Source: Pseudobutyrivibrio sp. (lineage in GTDB: Bacteria; Bacillota; Clostridia; Lachnospirales; Lachnospiraceae). From it: a DNA stretch of 64,000 bases. The notes beneath the pieces are model-generated. The model had not been told where the DNA came from and ran no database searches. It saw nothing but the letters and a program-made list of their open reading frames with translations. Below, in pieces: positions 45,963-54,881 of this stretch (position 1 is its first letter; every line of letters starts with the position of its first letter). Both the position numbers and the translations under genes were made by a program. The DNA is taken from contig NZ_JAFUSK010000028.1 of assembly GCF_017471675.1 (NCBI RefSeq), forward strand, positions 1 to 64,000. Reading direction: 5' to 3'.

Positions 45963-46781
45963 ATGAACGGATTAAATTTTTTATATAACACTAAGCCAGG
46001 GCGAATACTACTTCGCCCTTTATTGTTAAAACCGATATCAGATTTTTCAGGGTGGCTCTTGGATTCAAGGGTCTCAAAGTGTATTATTAAAGGCTTTGCC
46101 AGGGCTAACAATATTAAAATGTCGGACTATATTCTTGGAGATATAGGCAGCTTCAACGATTTTTTCTGCAGAAGGATTAAGCCAGAGCTTAGGCCCCTGG
46201 ATTTAGATGAATCACATCTAATGGCACCATGCGATGGATTGCTAAAGGTTTACCCTATTACAGATGGTTTGGTTATTCCTGTGAAGCAAAGCATTTTTAC
46301 AATTGCTGATTTGCTAAAGGACGGAGAACTTGCAGCCTCTTTTGAAGGTGGATACTGCCTGGTATATCGCCTTTGCGTTAGCCATTATCATCGCTACGCT
46401 TATTTTGATTCAGGAGAGAAATCGGCAGATGTGGTGATACCAGGTTTTTATCACACAGTTCAACCAGTAGCATTAGAAGCAGGGCCTGTTTTTACTGAAA
46501 ACGCCAGACAGTATACGGTAATCGACACAAAAAGCTTTGGCAGATGCGTCCAAATGGAAGTAGGGGCAATGCTAGTTGGCCGCATCGTAAATGAAGAAAT
46601 GGCACCTGCTGCTGTTATGAGAGGCAGTGAAAAGGGACATTTTGAATACGGTGGATCCACTATCATCCTACTAATTCCTAAGAATGTTGCTATCATCAAT
46701 GATGATATCCTGAAGGCCTCAGAATCAGGGGTGGAAACGGAAGTGAAGCTGGGTGAGTGCTGCGGCACATCTGGCTCTTAA
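45963..46781 (+). CDS. psd: Phosphatidylserine decarboxylase proenzyme
   Basis: The protein has 272 residues. The proenzyme cleaves itself at the Gly-Ser of the LGST-like motif, here GGSTIILL (about residue 231), forming the pyruvoyl group. Upstream conserved parts are FNDFFCRRIKPELRPLD, MAPCDGLLKVY and the catalytic HYHRYAYFDSG. It is the larger PSD class with the N-terminal extension. Its ATG follows the pssA stop without a gap, so translation is coupled. The product is phosphatidylethanolamine. Confidence 0.92.
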   Translation: MNGLNFLYNTKPGRILLRPLLLKPISDFSGWLLDSRVSKCIIKGFARANNIKMSDYILGDIGSFNDFFCRRIKPELRPLDLDESHLMAPCDGLLKVYPITDGLVIPVKQSIFTIADLLKDGELAASFEGGYCLVYRLCVSHYHRYAYFDSGEKSADVVIPGFYHTVQPVALEAGPVFTENARQYTVIDTKSFGRCVQMEVGAMLVGRIVNEEMAPAAVMRGSEKGHFEYGGSTIILLIPKNVAIINDDILKASESGVETEVKLGECCGTSGS

Positions 46782-46849
46782 ACAGATTTTTTGTATACTA
46801 TGGTGAAAATGTGTTAAAATATAACGGAATACGTAAGATTGGAGATAAT

Positions 46850-48151
46850 ATGAGCGATTTCGTTATTAACGTGGAGCATGTGGATAAGGTTTATAAGCTC
46901 TACGATAGCAATAGAGCCAGGGTAGCAGATACACTGGGGCTTTCAAGAAAAAAGAATTATAAGGAGCATTACGCTCTTAAGGATATGTCTTTTACTGTTA
47001 AAAAGGGTGAGTGCGTAGGTCTTATTGGAACCAATGGTTCTGGTAAGTCCACCATTCTAAAGATTATCACAGGAGTGCTTTCTCCTACAGCAGGTGAGGT
47101 TACTGTAGATGGTCGTATCTCAGCACTGCTGGAGCTTGGAGCAGGATTTAATCAGGAATACACTGGTATGGAAAATATCTACCTTAACGGAACCATGCTT
47201 GGCTATTCCAAGGAAGAGATTGATGAGAAGCTTGATGACATTCTTAGCTTTGCAGATATAGGAGATTTTGTTTTCCAGCCGGTCAAGACATATTCAAGCG
47301 GTATGTTTGTGCGTCTTGCATTTGCGGTTGCTATTAATATAGATCCAGAGATCTTAATCGTAGATGAAGCGCTTTCTGTAGGTGATGTTTTCTTTCAGGC
47401 TAAGTGCTACAAGAAGTTCGAGGAATTTAAGGCAGCAGGAAAGACTATTCTATTTGTTTCTCACGATTTGGGCGCCATCAGCAAATACTGCGATAAGGCA
47501 GTGCTTATCAACAAGGGTGATAAGGTGGCTGAGGGCACACCAAAGGATATGATAGATATCTACAAGAAGATATTGGTAGGTCAGGAGCCAGCCCTTAACA
47601 GTAAGGTGGATATGGCAGACGGGTTTGCAGCAGATGGTGGCAAGCATGACAATGCAGCAGATAATGGCACCACATGGAAGTCTAACTATCAGCTTAATCC
47701 TAATGTTAATGAATACGGTGATGGCCGTGCCTCTATTGTGGATTTTGCAGTAATAGATGATAACGGCAATTACACTAATGCTATTATGAAGGGAAGCACC
47801 TTTACAGTTAAATCCAAGGTGCATTTCAATACAGATATCGAGAATCCTATTTTCACACTTACATTTAAGACCCTTAAGGGAATAGATGTTACAGGAACAA
47901 ACACCATGTACGAAAAGTGTGATGTTGGGCTTTGTAAAGAGGGCAGCGAATACGTGGCTACCTTCACACAACGGATGGATATGCAAGGCGGCGAGTACCT
48001 GATGTCAATTAGCTGCACAGGCTTTGATGGAGTAGACTTTGTGGCATACCACAGATTATACGATGTTATGAATCTTACAGTTGTAAGTACTAAGAATACT
48101 GTAGGTTTTTATGATATGAATTCAATGGTTTCTGTTGAGCAGGTAAAATAA
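46850..48151 (+). CDS. Polysaccharide export ABC ATPase with Wzt-type C-terminal domain
   Basis: The protein has 433 residues. The N-terminal ATPase (about 1-245) has Walker A GTNGSGKST, the TagH/Wzt-like LLELGAGFNQEYTGMENIYLNG, a degenerate signature YSSGMFVRLAFAVAI and Walker B ILIVDEALSVGDVFFQ. The C-terminal half (about 285-433) is the beta-sandwich that in Wzt recognises the glycan end (VDFAVIDDNGNYTNAIMKGSTFTVKSKV). It works with the permease at 42310. The start ATG at 46850 has GGAG just before; a longer in-frame reading extends upstream without a signal. Confidence 0.92.
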   Translation: MSDFVINVEHVDKVYKLYDSNRARVADTLGLSRKKNYKEHYALKDMSFTVKKGECVGLIGTNGSGKSTILKIITGVLSPTAGEVTVDGRISALLELGAGFNQEYTGMENIYLNGTMLGYSKEEIDEKLDDILSFADIGDFVFQPVKTYSSGMFVRLAFAVAINIDPEILIVDEALSVGDVFFQAKCYKKFEEFKAAGKTILFVSHDLGAISKYCDKAVLINKGDKVAEGTPKDMIDIYKKILVGQEPALNSKVDMADGFAADGGKHDNAADNGTTWKSNYQLNPNVNEYGDGRASIVDFAVIDDNGNYTNAIMKGSTFTVKSKVHFNTDIENPIFTLTFKTLKGIDVTGTNTMYEKCDVGLCKEGSEYVATFTQRMDMQGGEYLMSISCTGFDGVDFVAYHRLYDVMNLTVVSTKNTVGFYDMNSMVSVEQVK

Positions 48152-48163
48152 AGGGGAGTGCCT

Positions 48164-48655
48164 ATGATTCAAGAAAAATATAACAGGCGTATTTTTGATG
48201 AGGGAACAGAAGAGGCAATTGAAAACCTATCACACCTTAGGAGTAATGTGCTGACTCCAGTAGGGATTGAAAAGGGTGATAATGTGCTTATTATCGAACC
48301 AGACAGTGAAGCCTTGGTAGAATGGCTCAAGGAAGAAGAGCAGGCAACAGTAACTGTTGGCATGACTGACAACTTGGATGAAATTAAAGGCATATTTAAT
48401 ATTATCATCAACCTAGGCTATTTAACAGAAACACCATCAGTTCTTAAGAAGATGCTATCTACAGATGGCAAGCTGGTATATGCTTTGCCTGAAAAGCAAA
48501 GAATTGCGGACTTTGCTAAGAAGCTTCTTAAGGAAGCTGGCTTTGAGGATATTAAGACCTATAGGGTAAGCCCAGATTATATGTTTACCACAGAAATATA
48601 CGCAGAGGACTATATAGGGGGAGGAGCAGGCGACTATCTGCTCATTGCTAGATAA
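48164..48655 (+). CDS. Small protein related to SAM-methyltransferase folds, unknown function
   Basis: The protein has 163 residues. The pattern GDNVLIIEPDSEALVEWLKEE and GIFNIIINLGYLTETPSVLKKMLSTDGKLVYALP follows the beta-alpha order of a Rossmann methyltransferase, but the Gly-rich SAM loop is missing, so it may be a degenerate or accessory copy. It sits between the export ATPase and the large fusion protein, overlapping the latter by one base. AGGGGAG precedes the ATG at 48164; the GTG at 48158 lies inside that signal. Confidence 0.65.
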   Translation: MIQEKYNRRIFDEGTEEAIENLSHLRSNVLTPVGIEKGDNVLIIEPDSEALVEWLKEEEQATVTVGMTDNLDEIKGIFNIIINLGYLTETPSVLKKMLSTDGKLVYALPEKQRIADFAKKLLKEAGFEDIKTYRVSPDYMFTTEIYAEDYIGGGAGDYLLIAR

Positions 48656-51600
48656 TGGAGAGATTACTGTACGAAAAGCTTTCGAATGAGCGTAATCCAA
48701 AATACAATATCATCACAGATATAGTAGAAAGAGACGGAAAAAGGGTAGTTATTAAACGCCCTTACAATGAAGAGGCCAAAGGCCACATACATAGAGTTTA
48801 TGATTGTTACAGAGGCTTGCAGGAAGTTTTGCAAGGCTCTGCTTTTTGCGTAAATGAAAGTAATTTGGTGGGGGATTCCATCGAAAGTGAATTTCTTGAA
48901 GGGCAGCATATTACAGCAGATGATGCAACTGTATTTATAAAGGCTGTTAAGGATGCATACCTTAAGAATGCTAAGGAGTTTCAGACTAGCCCTGAGTTTG
49001 AAGAGGTGTTCGGCCAGGTGGATTTGCCACGTGGAGTGCTTGCAAGTGAATACTTAGATGTAGATTTAATTTTTGACAATGTTATAAAAACAGATAAGGG
49101 TTGGCAGATAATTGATTACGAGTGGACATTTGATTTTCTTGTACCAATCAATTATGTGTTTTACAGAGCCAGCAAGTTTAGTGATTTGCCAGAGCATTTG
49201 GTGGAGATATCTGATGCAGAAAAGGCAGCTTATCAGCAGATGGAGGATCATTTCCAGTCTAAGTATATCTTTAAGGATGTTAAGAATCTGCATGAGCTTA
49301 GAGAGCATGCAAACAGCCGCAGCAAAACAAGTGCTGTTTTTGCTATCGCAAGCCGTGATTACCAGATAAAGCAGCTGCAGGAACTGATTGCAGCTAAGGA
49401 TGTTCATATCAGAAATATCGAGGCTAACCTGGAGCAGATTAAGACCATATATGATAACACAGTCAATACCAGAGGCTATCAGACATTAGAAAGCATTAGA
49501 GCTTTTAAGTCTTTCTTATCTGGAAAGGATACTCCAGCCCGCCAGGCAAAGCGTGCAGCTAAGGAAGAAAAAAAGCGTGCTAAACAGGCAGCAAAGGAAG
49601 CTAAGCGCCTGGCTGCAATGGGAGAGCCAGAGCCAAGCATAGCTATTCATCTGCATCTATTCTACGTGGATTTGTTGCCAGAGTTTGTCAGCTATTTTGC
49701 AAATATGCCATACAGGTTTGATTTATATATCTCATGTCAGGAAGATGCCAATGTTGCCGAAATTAAATCAGGGCTTAAAGAATTAAAACAAGCTAAGATA
49801 ATTGATATCCGACCTCTTCCAAATAGGGGCAGGGATTTAGCTCCATTGTATGTGAAATTTGCAAATGAAATATTAAATCACGATTATTTTTTACATATAC
49901 ATAGTAAGAAGTCCCTTTATTCCGGTCAGGAGAAGGGAGGCTGGAGACAGTTCTCACTAGAGCTTCTACTAGGCTCTGAGGATAAGATAAAAGGTATCAT
50001 AGATTTATTTAAGAATGGTAATGCAGGGCTTATCTATCCTGATATTCAGGAAGAGGTTCCTACTATTGCCTATTCATGGCTTGCTAATGAAGGCTTAGGC
50101 AGACAGCTTTTCAAGGAGTACGACCTTGGTGATATGCCATCGGTGTTTAACTATCCAGCTGGTTCATTCTTCTGGGCTAGATGTGATGCATTGCGCCCTT
50201 TGCTGGAGCATGGCTACACCTATGAGGATTTCCCTAGGGAGCAGGGGCAGACAGATGGTACACTTGCCCACGCACTAGAGCGCATCCTGCCGTTTGTTTC
50301 CAGAAAGCAGGGCTACGACGATTACATTCTGTATCTTAACGAAGCGGATACAGTTAAGAATAAGAGCTTAAGGCCATTCTTTAATACATTTAAGGTGGAT
50401 AAGGAACTTCTTACCATGAAGCTTGGGGCTTATGATGTGGTGTCCTTTGATATTTTCGATACACTGGTTACCAGGGGCATCTATGAGCCTGATGATGTGT
50501 TTAAGCTGATGGAGCAAATCATTCTTAATAAGTTTGGTAAGAAGGTGCAGTTCCTTAAGATTAGAAAGGCTGCAGAGGCAGAGGCAGTTAAGAAATACGG
50601 CCCAATGACCACATTAGATAAAATCTATGTGGAGGTGGCTAACGACAAGACCTTAGGAAATATCGCCCAGGATATTAAGAAGCTGGAGGTTGACCTTGAA
50701 ACAAGGCTTTGCATGCCAAGGAAGGACATGGTGGATGTGTTTAACACACTGAAGGCCATGGGCAGACATGTAATTCTTGTGAGCGATATGTATCTTAACC
50801 GTGCTCAGATGGTTGGAATTCTTCATAAATGCGGCATCGGTGGATATGACGAGCTTATTATTTCCTGCGAGGTAGGAGCTAGAAAGGATGACGGAAGCAT
50901 GTGGGATATGCTGCTTTCCGGCATTAATCCGGGCAGCTTTATCCATGTGGGAGACAATTTCCGTTCGGATTCGCAGTTCCTCATGGACAGAGGAGTGGCA
51001 AGCCATGTGGTGCTTAGTCCAAGGGCAATGTTTGAACTATCAGATTTTGCTTATCTTAAGGGTTTTGCCAAGGGAAGCATTGCTAATTCATTGATGTTAG
51101 GGCAGGCTTTAAACGGCGGTTTGTTTAACTCACCATTTGCTTACAATGCTGATGGTACTTTGCAGTTTAAGAACAACTACGATTTTGGCTACACCACTAT
51201 GGGGCCACTTATGGCCAGATTTATTCAGTGGATAGTAGAGAATAATAAAAAGTCAGGTGAGGCGTTACTTCTCCTTGCCAGGGAAGGATATTTACTAGAG
51301 CAGATGCTTAAGGATTACTGCAAGAATCGTGCTGTAGATATGCCTGTTGCTCATTATTTCCTTACATCCCGTAGGGCAGTGGCAGTGCCAGCCCTTGAAA
51401 ATGATGAGGATATTCGTGAGCTTTTAAGACAGAAGTATCAGGGAAGCTTCAGTAATCTTTTGGATGAGCGCTTTGGAATCAGCATTCATGATGGTGAAGA
51501 GGATGTTCAGATTGATTACGAAACCTCTCAGGATGCACTGATGGCAATGATTGCGCCATACAAGGATGAGATACTTAAGAAAGCATCAGTTGAGAAGAAT

Positions 51601-52191
51601 TCTTATCTTAACTACGCTAATGAATTCATTGCAACATCATCTGACTTGGCAGTTATTGATGTGGGATTTTCCGGCACAATCCAGTATTTTTTAATGAAGC
51701 TTACAGGCAGGGATATTGCAGGGCACTACATGGCGCTTCATTCAAACAAGCCTGAGCGAATTGGAGGCCGTGCGGATGCAATCTATGAGATAACTGATGC
51801 TAACAAAATCGGAGATAGCAAGCTGTTAAAATATCAATTGTTCCTAGAGAGTGCCCTTAAGGCACCGGTGGGACAGCTTATCAACTTCACCATGGAAGGT
51901 GGCAAACCACAGCCTCACTTTAAGGATGACGATTATGTAAGCGAGGATGTTAGAAGGCTTCAGCAGGGTATTTTGGACTTTGTTAAGCAGTTTGCCGATA
52001 GTACCAAGGATACAATGGATGGGCTTTTGGCAGATACAACACTTGTAGAAGATTTATTCTATGATATAATTGCAGACGGTACATTGACTGAGGATATTGC
52101 TGATTCTCTATCTGTTGAGGATGGCTATAGCCGCGGCGGTGTCCAGAAATTTGACGTAAAGACAGGTACATGGGATGTGGCTTCCCCTTGA
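48655..52191 (+). CDS. Large fusion: kinase-like, coiled coil, RgpF glycosyl-type and HAD domains
   Basis: The protein has 1178 residues. Residues 1-215 resemble a small-molecule or lipopolysaccharide kinase fold (VVIKRPYNEEAKGH; later KGWQIIDYEWTFDF, like the metal-binding Asp region). A coiled coil (about 230-275) and a Lys/Ala-rich linker follow. About 325-560 is the rhamnan-synthesis RgpF domain (HLHLFYVDLLPEFVSYF, LPNRGRDLAPLY, FLHIHSKKS). From about 590 to 800 there is a HAD hydrolase with the nucleophile in SFDIFDTLVTRG (about 598) and GDNFRSD (about 765). The remaining 380 residues belong to the HAD-linked C-terminal region. It has no membrane segment. The last residues and the stop codon come from a hairpin repeat. 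Confidence 0.8.
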   Translation: MERLLYEKLSNERNPKYNIITDIVERDGKRVVIKRPYNEEAKGHIHRVYDCYRGLQEVLQGSAFCVNESNLVGDSIESEFLEGQHITADDATVFIKAVKDAYLKNAKEFQTSPEFEEVFGQVDLPRGVLASEYLDVDLIFDNVIKTDKGWQIIDYEWTFDFLVPINYVFYRASKFSDLPEHLVEISDAEKAAYQQMEDHFQSKYIFKDVKNLHELREHANSRSKTSAVFAIASRDYQIKQLQELIAAKDVHIRNIEANLEQIKTIYDNTVNTRGYQTLESIRAFKSFLSGKDTPARQAKRAAKEEKKRAKQAAKEAKRLAAMGEPEPSIAIHLHLFYVDLLPEFVSYFANMPYRFDLYISCQEDANVAEIKSGLKELKQAKIIDIRPLPNRGRDLAPLYVKFANEILNHDYFLHIHSKKSLYSGQEKGGWRQFSLELLLGSEDKIKGIIDLFKNGNAGLIYPDIQEEVPTIAYSWLANEGLGRQLFKEYDLGDMPSVFNYPAGSFFWARCDALRPLLEHGYTYEDFPREQGQTDGTLAHALERILPFVSRKQGYDDYILYLNEADTVKNKSLRPFFNTFKVDKELLTMKLGAYDVVSFDIFDTLVTRGIYEPDDVFKLMEQIILNKFGKKVQFLKIRKAAEAEAVKKYGPMTTLDKIYVEVANDKTLGNIAQDIKKLEVDLETRLCMPRKDMVDVFNTLKAMGRHVILVSDMYLNRAQMVGILHKCGIGGYDELIISCEVGARKDDGSMWDMLLSGINPGSFIHVGDNFRSDSQFLMDRGVASHVVLSPRAMFELSDFAYLKGFAKGSIANSLMLGQALNGGLFNSPFAYNADGTLQFKNNYDFGYTTMGPLMARFIQWIVENNKKSGEALLLLAREGYLLEQMLKDYCKNRAVDMPVAHYFLTSRRAVAVPALENDEDIRELLRQKYQGSFSNLLDERFGISIHDGEEDVQIDYETSQDALMAMIAPYKDEILKKASVEKNSYLNYANEFIATSSDLAVIDVGFSGTIQYFLMKLTGRDIAGHYMALHSNKPERIGGRADAIYEITDANKIGDSKLLKYQLFLESALKAPVGQLINFTMEGGKPQPHFKDDDYVSEDVRRLQQGILDFVKQFADSTKDTMDGLLADTTLVEDLFYDIIADGTLTEDIADSLSVEDGYSRGGVQKFDVKTGTWDVASP

Positions 52192-52223
52192 GGGGAAGCT
52201 GTCACCGCAGGTGACTGATGAGG
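52180..52223. repeat. GATGAGG-family hairpin repeat, copy 3 (holds a stop codon)
   Basis: GCTTCCCC (52180-52187) pairs with GGGGAAGC (52192-52199); GTCACC (52201-52206) pairs with GGTGAC (52210-52215); TGATGAGG follows. Compared with copy 1 the second stem has changed G-C for C-G on both sides. The TGA of the upstream gene (52189-52191) lies in the first loop and stem. Confidence 0.8.
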
Positions 52224-52232
52224 TGTTTATAA

Positions 52233-54680
52233 ATGAGAGATACTTTTAATGTGGTATTCATTAGATATCACCTAACCAAGAAAAATACATTATTATTCCA
52301 GGGCTTTTACCCATTTGACAATCCTAAGGGATACGAGCTTGTTGCTCAGATGAATGGTGAGCCTTATAAGATGGATATTACCATCAACGAGGGTAACGAA
52401 GTGCGCCGTAGATATATCGCAGCACACAAAAGTGTGTCAAAGGAATATGTTGGCGAAATCCAGTTGCCAGAGGATTTAAAGCAGGTAAAGTCGCTTAAGC
52501 TTGTTTGTGTTTTAGGTGACACTGAAAGTGTTGTGTACAAGGCAAATGGTCGTGACCTTGAAAAGCTTAAGAAGGAATACGAATACAATCTAGAGCGTGC
52601 TGCTGTTACAGATGATAAGATTCAGATTTTAGGCTGGGCTATCGGCAATGTTCCAGAGGAGTTCCATCTATATGATGGCAACACCGAAATCCCTATTTCT
52701 GTAAAGCGTATGTTCAGAAAGGATGTTTACGGTGTTTATCCTGAGCTTACTGAAAAATGTGATTCAGGCCTAGAGATAGTTTTTGACAAGGGTAATTACA
52801 AGAAGCTTCGCCTTACAATCACTGCAAATGGACAGGTTTACGATTGCAAGGTTGATACAGAGCACGTCCTTACAGGTGGCAATCTTCTTCCTAAGAAGAG
52901 CCTGTGGGAACGTATCGAGCTTTATCGTCAGGACAACGGACTAGGTGCAACTATCAAGCATGCCATTGATAAGTTCAAGGATGCGGATGCGCCTAAGTAC
53001 ACCTACATGGATTTCCTTACAAGCTTTGGTCCTACAGAAGTGGAGCTTCAGCGTCAGCGTGACGAGAAATTCGATTACAATCCACTTATGAGTATTGTAA
53101 TTCCATTATATAAGACACCAGAAAAGTACTTAGTGGAGCTTATTGATTCTATTATCGCCCAGACTTATCCTAACTGGGAGCTTTGTCTGGCAGATGGCAG
53201 TGGGGATGATTCAATTGGCAAGTTTATTGAGAAGAAATACCCTAAGGAAAGCAGAATCAAATACACATTGCTTTCAGATAACTTAGGTATTTCTGAGAAT
53301 ACTAACGCTGCCATAGCTCTTGCAACTGGTGATTATATCGTGCTTTCCGACCATGATGATACACTGGCACCAAACGCTATGTATGAGTGCGTGGCTGCTA
53401 TTAATAAGGATAGAAGCATAGATGTGCTTTACACTGACGAGGACAAGATTTCCATGGATTCCAAGGAATATTTTGAGCCAGTGTTTAAGCCTGATTTCAA
53501 TCTGGATTTACTATGCTCGGTTAATTACATCTGCCACTTATTCATTTTCAAAAAGGATTTGTTTGAGAAGGTTGGCGGATTTAACAAGGAATATGATGGT
53601 GCCCAGGATCATGATTTAATCCTTCGCTACTGTGAGGCTGCCACTAAGGTTCATCATGTGCCAAAGGCACTTTATCACTGGAGAAGCCACGCAGCATCTA
53701 CAGCCATGAGTGCTGAAAGCAAGCTTTACGCTTTTGATGCAGGTGCTAAGGCAGTACAGGCTCATTACGATAGACTAGGCATCCCTGCCACAGTTGAGCA
53801 GGATACATTCTATGGCTGCTATCGCACCACATATAATTGGGGCAAGGAACCACTTGTTTCAATCATCATTCCTAATAAGGATCATACAGATGATTTGGAC
53901 AAATGTATCAAGTCTATTGATGCCAAGAGCACATATAAGAATATTGAGTATATCATTGTAGAGAACAATTCTACAGAACCAGAAACATTTGAGTATTATA
54001 AGAGTATTGAGAATCGCCCTGATGTAAAGATTGTCCGCTATGAGACACCAGGCTTTAATTTCTCTGCAATCAATAACTGCGGAGCAAAGGAAGCTAAGGG
54101 CGAGATGTTCCTGCTTCTTAATAACGACACAGAAATTATTAACGAAACATGTATCAAGGAAATGGTTGATGTGTGCCTTCGTCCAGATGTAGGTATCTGT
54201 GGAGCGCTTTTATACTATCCTGATAACACAGTGCAGCATGCTGGTGTTGTTATGGGAATCGGCGGTATTGCAGGTCACACATTTGTAGGCCTAGAGCGAA
54301 GCGAGCCAGGCTACATGTTTAGAGCCGTAACCACTCAGGACCTATCAGCTGTTACAGCAGCCTGCCTTATGGTAAGACGTGATGTTTTTGAAGAAGTTGG
54401 CGGTCTTACAGAGGACCTTGCCGTTGCATTCAACGATGTAGACTTCTGCATGAAGGTTCGCGATAAGGGCTACCTAGTAGTCTACAACCCACACGCTGAG
54501 CTATATCACTACGAATCTAAATCCCGCGGTTACGAAGACACCGGCGAAAAGGTTGCCCGCTTCAATTCCGAAGTAGAAAAGCTAGAAAAATATTGGCCGG
54601 ACATCCTTGAAAAAGGCGACCCATACTACAACCCAAACCTATCAATTCTCGATGGTTGGTATCGTTTAAAGGAAGAGTAA
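52233..54680 (+). CDS. Two-domain GT2 glycosyltransferase
   Basis: The protein has 815 residues. After an N-terminal beta-rich domain (about 1-230) come two family-2 GT-A modules. The first (about 285-500) shows SIVIPLYKTPEKYLVELIDSI, the nucleotide Asp in LCLADGSGDD and the DxD-type SDHDDTLAPNA. The second (about 535-790) has SIIIPNKDHTDDLDKCIKSI, YIIVENNSTE, the LLNNDTEI motif and the acceptor-side FNDVDFCMKV. The architecture is that of rhamnan or O-antigen polymerising transferases. It starts ten bases after the hairpin repeat; GAGG of that repeat may serve as its ribosome binding site. Confidence 0.9.
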   Translation: MRDTFNVVFIRYHLTKKNTLLFQGFYPFDNPKGYELVAQMNGEPYKMDITINEGNEVRRRYIAAHKSVSKEYVGEIQLPEDLKQVKSLKLVCVLGDTESVVYKANGRDLEKLKKEYEYNLERAAVTDDKIQILGWAIGNVPEEFHLYDGNTEIPISVKRMFRKDVYGVYPELTEKCDSGLEIVFDKGNYKKLRLTITANGQVYDCKVDTEHVLTGGNLLPKKSLWERIELYRQDNGLGATIKHAIDKFKDADAPKYTYMDFLTSFGPTEVELQRQRDEKFDYNPLMSIVIPLYKTPEKYLVELIDSIIAQTYPNWELCLADGSGDDSIGKFIEKKYPKESRIKYTLLSDNLGISENTNAAIALATGDYIVLSDHDDTLAPNAMYECVAAINKDRSIDVLYTDEDKISMDSKEYFEPVFKPDFNLDLLCSVNYICHLFIFKKDLFEKVGGFNKEYDGAQDHDLILRYCEAATKVHHVPKALYHWRSHAASTAMSAESKLYAFDAGAKAVQAHYDRLGIPATVEQDTFYGCYRTTYNWGKEPLVSIIIPNKDHTDDLDKCIKSIDAKSTYKNIEYIIVENNSTEPETFEYYKSIENRPDVKIVRYETPGFNFSAINNCGAKEAKGEMFLLLNNDTEIINETCIKEMVDVCLRPDVGICGALLYYPDNTVQHAGVVMGIGGIAGHTFVGLERSEPGYMFRAVTTQDLSAVTAACLMVRRDVFEEVGGLTEDLAVAFNDVDFCMKVRDKGYLVVYNPHAELYHYESKSRGYEDTGEKVARFNSEVEKLEKYWPDILEKGDPYYNPNLSILDGWYRLKEE

Positions 54681-54732
54681 ACGTAAAGTAGTCAAAGGCT
54701 AATTTATATTTGAATATATAAATCATTTCAAT

Positions 54733-54869
54733 GAGGACATACATAGTCTTGGAAGGCGCGAGGAGGAAGGCTCCATGCAAGCTAGGAAGGAACCGCGTAG
54801 CGGGAGGTTGCCTAGCGCAGTATGGAAGGTGGCCTCCGGGAGCTTTGAAAACCTAGGATATGTCCGGAT
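54733..54869 (+). ncRNA. Putative structured RNA element, copy 1 (before ugd)
   Basis: Helices: GGACATA (54735-54741) with TATGTCC (54859-54865); GGAGG (54762-54766) with CCTCC (54833-54837); CCAT with ATGG and GCTAGG (54781-54786) with CCTAGC (54811-54816); apical CCGC (54793-54796) with GCGG (54800-54803). Loop sequences GCGCGAG (54756-54762) and GGGAGC (54838-54843) are shared with copy 2 at 56147. It ends 12 bases before the ugd start. No known family is recognised by eye, so type and strand are inference. Confidence 0.55.
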
Positions 54870-54881
54870 TAGGAGCATTAT

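Noticed and set aside
47450..47986. Minus-strand frame of 178 codons
   Set aside because: It lies opposite the Wzt C-terminal domain, lacks a ribosome binding site and reads as a shadow of that gene.
54733..54869. Guanidine (ykkC) or ZTP riboswitch
   Set aside because: The CTAGG and GGGAGC words recall parts of them, but the order of motifs and helices does not fit either consensus.
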